A stretch of DNA of 14,773 nucleotides from Baffinella frigidus (GCA_026770585.1 MU646700.1:236777-251549), one strand, 5' to 3'; positions 1 through 7,291 are shown, counted from the first letter of the stretch. Notes: generated by a model not told the origin, from the sequence alone. A program made the numbers and translations.

Positions 1-170
1 TGGGGTTTGGGGTTTGGGGTTTGGGGTTTGGTGTTTGGTGTTTGGTGTTTGGTGTTTGGTGTTTGGTGTTTAGGGTTTGGGGTTTGGGGTTTGGGGTTTG
101 GGGTTCGGGTTTTAGGGTTTAGGGTTTGGGGTTTGGGGTTTGGGGTTTGGGTTTAGGTTATAGGTTTTAG
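1..170 (+). repeat. G-rich telomere-like repeats (TTTGGGG, TTTGGTG, TTTAGGG)
   Basis: Runs of GGGGTTT, then GGTGTTT (five units), then mixed TTTAGGG and TTTGGGG. The repeats are imperfect and continue into unrelated sequence, so this is interstitial or subtelomeric DNA, not proven to be a chromosome end. Many G-runs could form G-quadruplexes. Confidence 0.9.
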
Positions 171-261
171 GCCTTGGAGGTTGCGCACAGCAGGCAGGTT
201 CTCAGGGTGGTCTGGGCCGGGTTTCTAGGTGGTTCTCGTGGCCCGGTCTCAGGAGTCGGTT

Positions 262-323
262 TCTCAGGGTGGGGGACGCACTTTTTGTCCTCAAGGGCAC
301 GTGCTTTGACGCGGACGGGCAGC
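262..323 (+). repeat. Direct repeat, copy 1 (partner at 572)
   Basis: TCAGGGTGGGGG(A/G)CGCACTTTTTGTCCTC(A/G)AGGGC then GTGCTTTGACGCGGACGGGC occurs here and at 572-633 with only a few differences. Confidence 0.9.
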
Positions 324-389
324 AGGTCGTGAGGTATCACAGAGAAACATTTCATACAGCCAACACGGCCTCCATAACACGCAAGATTG

Positions 390-500
390 ATCGAGGGAAA
401 CCGACGCCTTAGCCACGTAAGATCTGACGTGGGTGACTTAAGGATCCAAGGGGTTTCCCTTGAAAGATGTCAAACGTGGATGTTTCGATCATCCTGGCGT
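390..500 (+). repeat. Dispersed repeat with palindromic core, copy A
   Basis: It matches 2826-2940: CCGACGCCTTA, CCACG..AGATCT..CGTGG, GACTT, TTTCCCTTGAAAGA, GTGGAT.TTTCGA, CTGGCGTG. The conceptual peptides are alike too (NRRLSHVRSDVGD against NRRLIHARSGVVD). The family is not recognised. Confidence 0.75.
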
Positions 501-546
501 GGTAATACCACCATTTTCGATCATCCTGGCGTGGTAATACCACCAC
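483..546 (+). repeat. 32-bp tandem duplication
   Basis: TTTCGATCATCCTGGCGTGG TAATACCACCAT is present twice in a row. Each unit contains the near-palindrome TGGTAATACCA. Confidence 0.9.
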
Positions 547-571
547 CGTCGCACAGCAGTCAAAACTGTTT

Positions 572-633
572 CTTCAGGGTGGGGGGCGCACTTTTTGTCC
601 TCGAGGGCGCGTGCTTTGACGCGGACGGGCAGC
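572..633 (+). repeat. Direct repeat, copy 2 (partner at 262)
   Basis: Second copy of the 262-323 block, 310 bp downstream. It is followed by another short repeat pair, CCGAATCGTTGA(A/G)CCTGCCACGC, at 638-668 and 739-770. Confidence 0.9.
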
Positions 634-859
634 GTCTCCGAATCGTTGAACCTGCCACGCAAGAGCACACGAGATGTTTTTTAGACCGCGACGTTTCGCT
701 TTAAAAGTTTTTCGTGGTACAAACTCCACGGTGTTGTCCCCGAATCGTTGAGCCTGCCACGCCAGGGCACCGGCGTAAAGTTTTCAGAGGTAAAGTTTTC
801 AGAACGCAACGATTCGTTTCGTGGTACTAAGCCACGTGTCTGTGGGTGAAAGCTGGGGG

Positions 860-1480
860 AAATCAACTTAGGGTGCGGACGTGCGGACGCGATGCTGACT
901 AGGGGAAGGCGACGGAGTGGAGGTCGCATCCAAACGGGTGTATTCAGCACCAGCCAGGAATTGCCTTTAGGGGTGTTTCTGGTACAAACCCGGCATAAAT
1001 CAACTTAGGATGCTGACCAGGGGAAGGTGTCGGAGAGGAGGTCACGTCCCCGGAAGTGTATTCAGCACCGGTCGGGTATTGCCTGTAAGCGTGTTTCCAA
1101 TACAAACTCGCCAGAAATCAACTTAGCGTGCGGACGTGGAGACAAGATGCTGACCAGGGGAAGGTGACGGAGATGAGGTCACGTCCTCGGAACCGGTACA
1201 CATGAGTATTTTCAGCACCGGTCGGGTGTTGCCTTTAGGCGTGTTTCTGGTAGAAATCAACTTAGGGCGCGGACGTGTGGACGCGATGCTGACCAGGGTT
1301 AGGGTTTGGGGTTTAGGTTGAACCAGGTTTGAGGGCTTAGGGTTTCGCTGACCAGGGGAAGGTGACGGAGATGAGGTCACGTCCTCAAAAGCAGTACAAA
1401 TTAGTGTATTCAGCACGGACGTGTGGACGATGCTGACCAGGGGAAGGTGACGGAAATGAGGTCGCGTCCGCGGAAGCGGT
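860..1480 (+). repeat. Minisatellite, unit about 118-139 bp, at least five copies
   Basis: AAATCAACTTAG recurs at 860, 997, 1115 and 1254. Each is followed by GCGGACGTG, GATGCTGACCAGGGGAAGG, GAGGTC.CGTC, CAGCACCGGTCGGGT and GTGTTTC.GGTA. Later copies (from 1345 and 1432) are truncated. A telomere-like stretch (GGGTTAGGGTTTGGGGTTTA) is inserted at about 1298-1345. Confidence 0.9.
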
Positions 1481-1530
1481 ACTGCGCGACCCCGACCTTG
1501 TACGCGAGGAGTGTCTCCATCTGCCAGAGG
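1465..1530 (+). repeat. Direct repeat without the CT tract
   Basis: GCGTCCGCGGAAGCGG..ACCCCGACCTTGTACGC..GTGTCTCCATCTGCCAG. Its partner at 1721-1825 carries a (CT)n tract at the point where this copy has TACTGCGCG. Confidence 0.85.
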
Positions 1531-1557
1531 GATGTCCACAGGTTATGAACCAGCACC

Positions 1558-1711
1558 ACTCGAGGCCAGAAAAAAGGGTATTTTTAAAACTGGGGATCCT
1601 TTACACGTGGGCGGTGTGTAGTAATGTTCACACACATAACCACTTTAAATTTTTAAAATCGGGGGTTCTTTACAAGTGGGGTGGTGTGTGGTAATGTCCA
1701 CACACATAGCC
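1558..1711 (+). repeat. Two tandem relatives of the 5918 element arm
   Basis: ACTCGAGGCCAGAAA at 1558 is followed by two roughly 66-bp units (1583-1642, 1649-1711): TTTTTAAAA, GGGG, CTTTACA(C/A)GTGGG, GTGTG(T/G)(A/G)GTAATGT, CACACACATA. The first part matches the arms of the 5918-6126 element. Confidence 0.6.
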
Positions 1712-1720
1712 GGTTTGGTC

Positions 1721-1737
1721 GCGTCCGCGGAAGCGGC

Positions 1738-1776
<39 letters not shown>

Positions 1777-1825
1777 ACCCCGACTTTGTACGCAAGCAGC
1801 GTCTCCATCTGCCAGGGGTTTCGGG
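1721..1825 (+). repeat. Direct repeat interrupted by (CT)n
   Basis: Copy of 1465-1530, with a run of CT units (1739-1773) between GAAGCGG and AAGACCCCGACTTTGTACGC. Confidence 0.85.
1739..1773 (+). repeat. (CT)n microsatellite
   Basis: CTCTCTATCTCTCTCTCTCT and continuing, about 17 units with one interruption. Confidence 0.97.
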
Positions 1826-2079
1826 GTTTAGGTTTAGGGTTTAGAGATTTTCTCAGGTTATGCTCACCTCCCACAGGTTATGGTTTCATCTGGAAACTGA
1901 TTCGATTTTGACCACTGTTCTGTGCTATCTTACGGGTGGAATTTGCAGTCTTATCAGCGATAAAGGTACACAATAGCACAAAACCCGCCCCGCAGGCAGC
2001 AACAAAGTTAGGTAGATTGATCTGTTTCAAAAAGAACAGAGGAAAGATGAGCGCGGCCTCGAGAGATGCAGAGAGCGAG

Positions 2080-2089
2080 AGCGAGAGCG

Positions 2090-2136
<47 letters not shown>

Positions 2137-2283
2137 GGGAGGGAGAGAGAGAGAGAGAGAGGGAGGGAGAGAGAGAGAGAGAGAGAGAGATGAGAGATAA
2201 AGAGAGAGGGAGAGGGAGAGAGAGAGATGAGAGATAAAGAGAGAGCGAGAGAGAGAGCGAGAGAGCGAGGACGAGAGAGAGCG

Positions 2284-2323
<40 letters not shown>
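2080..2323 (+). repeat. Long (GA)n microsatellite with GAGC/GAGG interruptions
   Basis: About 240 bp of almost pure purine strand, opening with GAGAGC(GAGAGC)n and containing two GATGAGAGATAAAGAGAGAG blocks (2189, 2227) that show internal duplication. The charged or serine-leucine frames through it are artefacts of the repeat. Confidence 0.97.
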
Positions 2324-2327
<4 letters not shown>

Positions 2328-2385
2328 TGATGCGCCGCGTCTTCGTGAGCCACTCCACAGCCGGCACGCATCTCTCCAGCACTGC

Positions 2386-2461
2386 TTCAGGGTTTACGGT
2401 TCAGGTTTAGGGTTTAAGGTTTAGGGTTTAGGGTTCAGGGTTCAGGGTTTAGGGTTCAGAG
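2386..2461 (+). repeat. Interstitial TTTAGGG/TTCAGGG tract
   Basis: About ten units of TTTAGGG and TTCAGGG with slips. A weaker variant (GGTTTAGGATTCA) continues to about 2590. Confidence 0.9.
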
Positions 2462-2633
2462 AGGGATCCTGACAGGCGCCTTTCGTGGTTCGCAAAACAT
2501 ACTGATCGACATTCAGTCTGTTTATCGTCTATGAGTTATGATTCATGGTCTATGGTTTAGGATTCACGGTCTGTGGTTTAGGATTCAGGGGGGAGGGGGG
2601 ACTCTCCTGTGGCTCGTAGACTTTGGATCACTC

Positions 2634-2669
2634 AGTTCTGGGCTGGCTCGTACGAGCCAGCCCAGAACT
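2634..2669. repeat. Perfect 36-bp palindrome
   Basis: AGTTCTGGGCTGGCTCGT is followed immediately by its exact reverse complement. A diverged direct copy of the left flank and arm (GGATCACTCAGTTCTAGGCT) recurs at about 2707-2737, without the second arm. Confidence 0.95.
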
Positions 2670-2825
2670 TGAGCCGCTTAACGCTTAAAGTTGACGTCTG
2701 AACTTCGGATCACTCAGTTCTAGGCTGACTTGTACGGGGTGACGCTCCTTTGGGCTCCGAGGAAGGCCTATCGACGTCGGGCTACTCGTTTCCAGGCAAC
2801 GCCAGGCCACAACCACGCCAGAGAG

Positions 2826-2940
2826 CTCGAGGAAAACCGACGCCTTATCCACGCCAGATCTGGCGTGGTTGACTTCAGTATTCAGAGGATTTCCCTTGAA
2901 AGACGCCAAAAGTGGATATTTCGAGCCCTCTGGCGTGAAG
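2826..2940 (+). repeat. Dispersed repeat with palindromic core, copy B
   Basis: It contains the perfect palindrome CCACGCCAGATCTGGCGTGG at 2850-2869; copy A has the same site with changes on both sides that keep it nearly palindromic. It lies inside an open frame without a recognisable domain. Confidence 0.75.
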
Positions 2941-3131
2941 GTGGGAATTCGCCTCAAGTTGATCCTGAAAATCCAACTGCCCGCCGCCGCACCAATGTGA
3001 CCTTTGTACCACGAAACACTTGTAAAGCAAAACGACGCGTCCTGAAATCCCCTCCTGTGATCTGGCGTCGCCCTAGGGAGTAATATAGAAGAAGGGGAAA
3101 CGCGCCTGTGGAGTACATAAACGTGTAGCAG

Positions 3132-3206
3132 TTTTCGTTCTGTAGTTATTGTGTAGTAATTGTGTAGTAAATTTCGTTGTGTAGTTATTGTGTAGTAATT
3201 TTCGTT
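3132..3206 (+). repeat. AT-rich tandem repeat TTTCGTTGTGTAGTTATTGT
   Basis: Two units of about 37 bp built from TGTAGTTATTGTGTAGTAATT and TTTCGTTG. The end (TGTGTAGTAA.TTTCGTTG) recurs alone at 8114. Confidence 0.85.
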
Positions 3207-3226
3207 GCCAGAAACCAATCTTTCCA

Positions 3227-3295
3227 GGGGGGGACGCGCCTGTGGCATACTGCAGAAACGCGGGGAACTGCTCATCCGGGTCGTCCTCCTCCTCA
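3227..3295 (+). repeat. Dispersed repeat GGGGACGCGCCTGTGGCATA, copy 1
   Basis: GACGCGCCTGTGGCATACTG CAGAAACGCG.GGAACTGCTCATC.GG.TCCTCCTCCTC. It recurs at 3465-3563 and, from GGAAC(T/A)GCT on, at 3699-3763; a fragment (GGAAACGCGCCTGTGGAGTAC) is at 3095. Confidence 0.85.
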
Positions 3296-3464
3296 CCCCC
3301 GGCCCTCGCGGCGACATTCACTACACAAACGCTTTACTATCACTAGCACAGCCCAACCGTGTAGCAATTTTCCAAAAATATTTCCAATTCGTTTCTGCAG
3401 TGAAAAGAAGCTGTGATCACCCACCGGATCCGCTTGAAAACAGAAGAAGAAGAAAAGAAAAAGA

Positions 3465-3563
3465 AGGGGGACGCGCCTGTGGCATACTGCAGAAACGCGC
3501 GGAACTGCTCATCAGGATCCTCCTCCTCCACCACCACAGCTCTTGCCGCATACGCCGGACGCG
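3465..3563 (+). repeat. Same dispersed repeat, copy 2
   Basis: This is the longest copy, continuing with CACCACAGCTCTTGCCGCAT ACGCCGG. A purine tract (GAAGAAGAAGAAAAGAAAAA) lies just upstream. Confidence 0.85.
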
Positions 3564-3698
3564 GGCGCGCCGACTCCTGCCGCCCTGCCGGGAGAAACAC
3601 GCCGGGAGAAACATCAGCACAGGTGAGTTTTCGCTACCGTCGCGAGTTTACTTAGTTGAAGTTTTGGGATCCCGTGTGGGATATTCCGTTGACCGCTA

Positions 3699-3763
3699 GG
3701 AACAGCTGGTCAGGATCCTCCTCTTCCTCCACCACAGCTCTTGCCGCATACGCCGGGCGAGGG
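3699..3763 (+). repeat. Same dispersed repeat, copy 3 (3' part)
   Basis: GGAACAGCTGGTCAGGATCC TCCTC..CCACCACAGCTCTTGCCGCATACGCCGGGCG. TGCCGCCCTGCCGGGAG follows copy 2 at 3578 and also recurs at 3868. Confidence 0.85.
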
Positions 3764-3776
3764 CACGGTTGGGTCA

Positions 3777-3838
3777 TACTAGTAAGTGCACTCTTACTAG
3801 TAAGTGCACTCTTACTAGTAAGTGCACTCTTACTAGTC
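3777..3838 (+). repeat. 18-bp minisatellite ACTAGTAAGTGCACTCTT
   Basis: Just over three perfect units; GTAAGTGCACTCT appears once more at 3852. Each unit holds the palindromes ACTAGT and GTGCAC and a perfect GTAAGT splice-donor-like word. Confidence 0.95.
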
Positions 3839-3891
3839 CCCGCAGCTAAACGTAAGTGCACTCTCCTGCCGCCCTGCCGGGAGGCAAATCC

Positions 3892-3903
3892 GGGGGGGGG
3901 GGG
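3892..3903 (+). repeat. G homopolymer of 12
   Basis: A run of twelve G after AAATCC. Length errors are likely here. Confidence 0.95.
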
Positions 3904-3984
3904 TCAGCGCCTGAGTTTTTGAAACGCCACTGCGGCCACACTGCTGTGGAAAAAGAGTGGAAAACAACTTTGCCCAGGGAATCT

Positions 3985-4075
3985 TGATTTCTCTTCAAAA
4001 GTGGCCGATTCCTTGTACAAATGTGTAGACTGGCCGCAATTCCTGAAACCACTCTAGCCCTTCCGCGTGGACCAC
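3985..4075 (+). repeat. Dispersed repeat, copy related to 10497-10585
   Basis: TTTCTC.(T/C)AAAAGTGGCC(G/A)AT, then CTG(G/A)CCGCAATTCC, then CT(C)TAG.C..TTCCGCGT(G/A)G are shared in order and spacing with 10497-10585. The rest of 3907-4490 shows no gene that I can support. Confidence 0.6.
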
Positions 4076-4108
4076 GCCAGACTGCTGGAGGGGGTAGTTT
4101 CCATTGGG

Positions 4109-4128
4109 AACGCCACTTTTGGCGTTCA
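4109..4128. repeat. Small stem-loop GAACGCCA-CTTT-TGGCGTTC
   Basis: Eight-base perfect arms with a four-base loop, lying in a unique-looking stretch without a gene. Confidence 0.8.
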
Positions 4129-4493
4129 ACTATCCCAAACGTAAACAATTTCCCCTTATTCCTTCCGGGGAATCGACTTTTGGCGACCCCTTCCAAGAAT
4201 CTGGCGTGGACTGCAACATCTTGCTGAGAGATAAAATTGAATTCAGGGTAACCATCACACACGGCATTTGCCTGCGCCCGGCTCCTAGGAATATCGCTAC
4301 CGTAGCACCCTAGGGCGGTGCGTGGCCTTATCCGCGAGAACCCCCAAAAATATCCAAAAGCGCGTAGTTAGCAAGTTGATCACTTTTCAAGAGGTTACAA
4401 AACGACCTGTTGACAGGATCTAGAAAAAGAGGTTTCAACTCAAAAAAAAAGCAAAGGTCTATGGCGCACACGTCCACGCCTCGCCGCGCGCGG

Positions 4494-4557
4494 TAAAGTT
4501 GACATTCCAGTAAAGTTGACATCGCTCGCGCAAAGTTGACCTTTTCGTAAAGTTGAT
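4494..4557 (+). repeat. Four AAAGTTGA(C) words at 17-20-bp spacing
   Basis: AAAGTTGAC at 4495, 4512 and 4532, and AAAGTTGAT at 4549. A further AAAGTTGACG lies at 2688. They may be a decayed minisatellite or a cluster of protein-binding sites; no gene starts nearby to decide. Confidence 0.6.
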
Positions 4558-4837
4558 GCGTACCTGCTGGGGCCATGTTCTCGACTCCATGCACCGAGAT
4601 GGGTCGCCCTTCGACCTGCGATAAGTGGACAGTGTTGACTTATGCCGTCTTCTCGAGGCGGGCTTGTGCCTAGGGAGTCATGAGGCGAGCTAGGGTCGCA
4701 GCCGAGGATAGAATGATCTACCTTCAAGCAGTGGACACATTTCCCAAACGTTCAAAACTTATTGGTCACGTTGGCCACCGAAATATTGCAGGCTTAATCA
4801 AGTGGCAGCGCGCGAGCCACAAGAGACGGGCAGAGAG

Positions 4838-5055
4838 GGTTTCGGGCTTCGGGTTTCAGGTTTCGGGTTCCGGGTTTCGAGTTCCGGGTTTCGGTTTTCG
4901 GGTTCCGGGTGTCGGGTTCCGGATGTCTGGTTTCCGGCTTCGTGTTTCGTGCTCCGTGTTCCGTGTTTCGGTTTTCGTGTTTCGAGTTTTGTGTTGCGGT
5001 TTTCGGTTGTCGGGTATCGGGTGTAGAATTTCAGGTGTAGGGTTTGGCGTTTCGG
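4838..5055 (+). repeat. Degenerate TTTCGGGTTCCGGG minisatellite
   Basis: About 215 bp of 7-8-base units based on (T/C)CGGGTT and CCGTGTT, diverging along the tract. It reads as GFRVSGFGFRV-like peptides on the + strand, which are repeat artefacts. Confidence 0.85.
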
Positions 5056-5111
5056 GCGTAGAGACCTTGGCTTTGAAGTCGAACCAGTTTCCCTTGGCCT
5101 CGCAGCGGAAG

Positions 5112-5171
5112 CAGTGAAACGTGCCTGCGCACGTACCGTACGGTGTCCATGTTAGCCACGAATAACCCTCT
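5112..5171 (+). repeat. 60-bp direct repeat, copy 1
   Basis: CAGTGAAAC(G/A)TGCCTG.GC(A/G)C..ACCGTACGGTGT.C.TGTTAGCCACGA.TAACCCTCT, present again at 5311-5370. It contains ACCGTACGGT, a perfect palindrome. Its start recurs once more at 5176. Confidence 0.9.
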
Positions 5172-5310
5172 AGCAGCGGAACGTGCCTGCGCGCTATCTC
5201 TTCAGAACACTACGGGGAAGGTTCCTAGAGTCAATTTTTGGAGTGTTTCTGAGGAAACACGCCAAAAGTCAGCGATTGTTGGTCACGTTATCCCCGGATA
5301 TCTGGGGAAA

Positions 5311-5370
5311 CAGTGAAACATGCCTGTGCGCATACCGTACGGTGTGCCTGTTAGCCACGACTAACCCTCT
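5311..5370 (+). repeat. 60-bp direct repeat, copy 2
   Basis: Partner of 5112-5171, with a few substitutions and the same length. Confidence 0.9.
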
Positions 5371-5490
5371 GCCGCCAGATTGACATAAGTAATCAGCACT
5401 GCCTAAGTGAAATTGGGCCCGCCATAATTATATGTTGGCTGCGATCACCGCCAGCCCTCCGAAGTGGACCAAATCGATATTGAAACTTGT

Positions 5491-5542
5491 CCATTTCCTT
5501 CGAGGGGCCGGTCGAAAACGACCGGCTGCCCGAAGGAAATGG
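5491..5542. repeat. Stem-loop with 24-bp arms and an AAAA loop
   Basis: CCATTTCCTTCGAGGGGCCG GTCG pairs with CGACCGGCTGCCCGAAGGAA ATGG over 24 bp with three mismatches, leaving a four-base loop. It lies just upstream of the 5569 dispersed repeat, but the copy at 9126 lacks it. Confidence 0.85.
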
Positions 5543-5568
5543 TCATCCTACATCATCGAGTTATTACA

Positions 5569-5792
5569 CTTAGAAGAGCTGGCGCATGGAGTTGCTTTAC
5601 AAAAGGTAACGTGACCACGTCCCCTCCGAATCTTCGGGAGGCGTGTCACTTTTGGGATGGTCAATGAACGCACTGCCGCTCTAGTGCAGCAGAAGCTCAA
5701 GGTTCTGAACCTCGAAGCCGTGGTACCAGCCCACTCGAAACATCGCGCGTGTGTTTCCCGCCAAGCCAGTCCAGTTGCGCATGGCGCCACCC
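5569..5792 (+). repeat. Dispersed repeat, copy A, with a conserved short frame
   Basis: It matches 9126-9347 over about 222 bp with roughly ten percent differences by eye. Both copies keep an open frame MVNERTAALVQQKLKVLNL and, after a variable stretch, KHRACVSRQASPVAHGAT. I do not recognise the peptide; it may be a remnant of a transposon or simply repeat sequence without stops. A third fragment (GGAGTTGCTTTACAAAAGGT) is at 5830. Confidence 0.8.
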
Positions 5793-5828
5793 ACAAGTTC
5801 AGGCCCGCCTCGGGTCTGGTCAGCGCGC

Positions 5829-5900
5829 GTGGAGTTGCTTTACAAAAGGTAACGTGGCCACGTCCCATCCTAAGTAACGTGGCCACGTCCCGCCACGATG
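5829..5900 (+). repeat. Fragment of the same dispersed repeat, with a tandem end
   Basis: GTGGAGTTGCTTTACAAAAG GTAACGTGGCCACGTCCC matches the first 40 bases of copies A and B. TAACGTGGCCACGTCCC is then repeated once more at about 5874. Confidence 0.8.
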
Positions 5901-5917
5901 GTGAACTGGCGCACCCA

Positions 5918-6126
5918 CTCGAGGCTAGAAATGGGACTATTTTAAATATGGGGTTGTTAAATTTAGTACCAGTCACGGGCAGGCGTGGTCACGTATCGGG
6001 CGGAATTCCGCCCGATACGTGACCAAATGCCCCCATTTGAGCGAAAATTACTGCACCCCCCCCACCCCCCCCCTTCACTTGTAAAGAAATCCCTGTTTTA
6101 AAATAGTCACACTTCTAGCCTCGACT
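5918..6126. mobile_element. Nested fold-back element with a perfect 40-bp palindrome at its centre
   Basis: The outer arms (5918-5953; 6090-6126) share TCGAGGCTAGAA, GACTATTTTAAA and a G-run in inverted orientation. The centre, 5986-6025, is a spacer-free perfect palindrome around GGAATTCC. The right arm contains a C-run (6055-6072). Related outer-arm sequence is found at 1558-1711, so this is a repeat family. Confidence 0.65.
5986..6025. repeat. Perfect 40-bp palindrome
   Basis: TGGTCACGTATCGGGCGGAA is followed directly by its exact reverse complement, with no spacer. It could form a cruciform. It sits at the midpoint of the larger 5918-6126 fold-back. Confidence 0.95.
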
Positions 6127-6218
6127 GGACTGCCGCACTGGTGCAGCACACGCGAACGTATCGGCGTCCACTAAATATCTCTCTCCTCTAAACCCTCAAC
6201 CGTGAACCCTAATCACCT

Positions 6219-6260
6219 GTGGTGCCGTGCACGCCGAAGGTGTACTGGTTCCCTGCATCG
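6219..6260 (-). other. Minus-strand YTFGVHGT block, copy 1, possible exon
   Basis: On the minus strand CCCAG| precedes GAGCAAGAGCGATGCAGGGA, then AACCAGTACACCTTCGGCGT GCACGGCACCACAG, followed by |GTGATT. Read through, it gives SKSDAGNQYTFGVHGTTG. The borders look like a small exon. I do not recognise the protein. Two further copies follow at 6424 and 6580. Confidence 0.45.
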
Positions 6261-6423
6261 CTCTTGCTCCTGGGACTAAACCCTAAACTCCTAAACCCTA
6301 AGCGCCTCTTATCAGGTGCGCACATGGAGCGCTGGTCCCTCCCCGATGCGTGAAACGAATTCACATCGGAGGGGGGACCTAACAAGCCTCCGGCGGCCCC
6401 TGCGGGGGACCCCTGCCCGGGTT

Positions 6424-6470
6424 TGCCTTTGGTGCCGTGCACGCCGAAGGTGTATGGGTTCCCCGGCTCG
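6424..6470 (-). other. Minus-strand YTFGVHGT block, copy 2
   Basis: It gives GEPGNPYTFGVHGTKGKPGQ in the minus strand. The upstream SK(N/S)D part is replaced by sequence from a purine-rich insert. The Gly-x-y look is probably chance. Confidence 0.4.
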
Positions 6471-6574
6471 CCAGGCTTGAGAGTTAAAAACGATAACAAA
6501 AAGAACAAGAAAAAGAAGGGAAAAAAAGGGGAAAAAGAAGAAGCAGAAGAGTAGGAGGGGGAAGAAGAAGGCTG

Positions 6575-6660
6575 GGGTTTGCCTTTGGTGCCGTGCACGC
6601 CGAAGGTGTATTGGTTCCCCATATCGTTCTTGCTCCACTTCTGCCGCTGGCTCCCTTTAC
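6575..6660 (-). other. Minus-strand YTFGVHGT block, copy 3
   Basis: It gives QKWSKNDMGNQYTFGVHGTK then GKP, after a possible acceptor GCGGCAG. The reading frame is the same as in copies 1 and 2. A purine-rich stretch (6485-6570) separates copies 2 and 3. Confidence 0.4.
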
Positions 6661-6712
6661 ACACCTGGTGCGAAACACGTCGGGGTCAGGGTTGAGGGTT
6701 TCATCGCGTCAC

Positions 6713-6820
6713 TCTATCCCTTAAGTGGCCAGTAGGCGCATACGCCCTACCGTAGGGCCCTAGGACCTGCCTAGGGCGAGTTAGGGCGAATATTCACCCT
6801 ATGGCCACCTAAGGGATAGA
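6713..6820. mobile_element. 108-bp MITE-like fold-back element
   Basis: TCTATCCCTTAAGTGGCCA at the left is answered by TGGCCACCTAAGGGATAGA at the right, and the arms continue through CGCCCTA/TAGGGCG. The core holds GGGCCC and CCTAGG palindromes. It is non-coding. Confidence 0.6.
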
Positions 6821-7006
6821 TGATATCTCAGCTTTCAGCGGGGCGTGGAGCCATTCTGTATATTTAGAGTTTGAAACCTCTTGGATTTGTACCAGACATC
6901 GTTGAGATGGACGGTTGCGCAGATAGAATCTATGAAGGGACCCGATGAGGTTGAGTGCCACTAGGGTTTAGGCGCGCTCCCTTTGCACTCCTGGTACGAG
7001 GCACTC

Positions 7007-7222
7007 AGGGTTTAGGGTTTAGGGTTTAGGGTTGAGGGTTTAGGGTTTAGGGTTTAGGGTTTAGGGTTTAGGGTTTAGGGTGTAGAGTTTAGGGTTGAAG
7101 GTTAAGGGTTTAGGGTCTAGGGTCTAGGGTTGAGGGTCTAGGCTTTAGGGTCTAGGGTCTAGGGTCTAGGGTCTAGGGTCTAGGGTCTAGGGTTTAGGGT
7201 TTAGGGTTTAGGGTTTAGAGTT
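7007..7222 (+). repeat. Interstitial telomeric tract TTTAGGG with a TCTAGGG block
   Basis: About 12 TTTAGGG units, then mixed TTGAGGG and TCTAGGG, then a homogeneous run of TCTAGGG at about 7147-7190, then TTTAGGG again. This is the longest canonical TTTAGGG array in the window. Confidence 0.95.
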
Positions 7223-7291
7223 CAACCGGATCCGGGCAGGAGCGCAGCTGGAGCCATCCCTCACTCCCGCGGCGCGTCTCAAACCCGTTCC

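Noticed and set aside
1-170. True chromosome end (telomere)
   Set aside because: Units are mixed and degenerate, the tract is short, and similar tracts are scattered through the window, including inside introns.
2008-2382. Serine-leucine or arginine-glutamate rich frames over the GA tracts (also 7215-7472)
   Set aside because: They are translations of a (GA)n/(CT)n microsatellite, open in all frames by composition.
2730-3083. 117-codon frame as a gene
   Set aside because: It lies over a dispersed repeat and unrelated flanks with no recognisable domain; the similar frame at 387-704 shares only the repeat part.
3777-3838. CRISPR-like array
   Set aside because: Units are 18 bp in perfect tandem with no spacers.
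4680-5117. Frame with repeated GFRVSGFGFRV peptide
   Set aside because: Product of the degenerate TTCGGGTTCCGGG minisatellite; the frame offers no conserved motif outside the repeat.
6400-6480. Collagen-like Gly-x-y look of the minus-strand peptide GEPG..GTKGKPG
   Set aside because: It covers only a few triplets, is split by purine inserts, and the other two copies do not share the Gly-x-y pattern.
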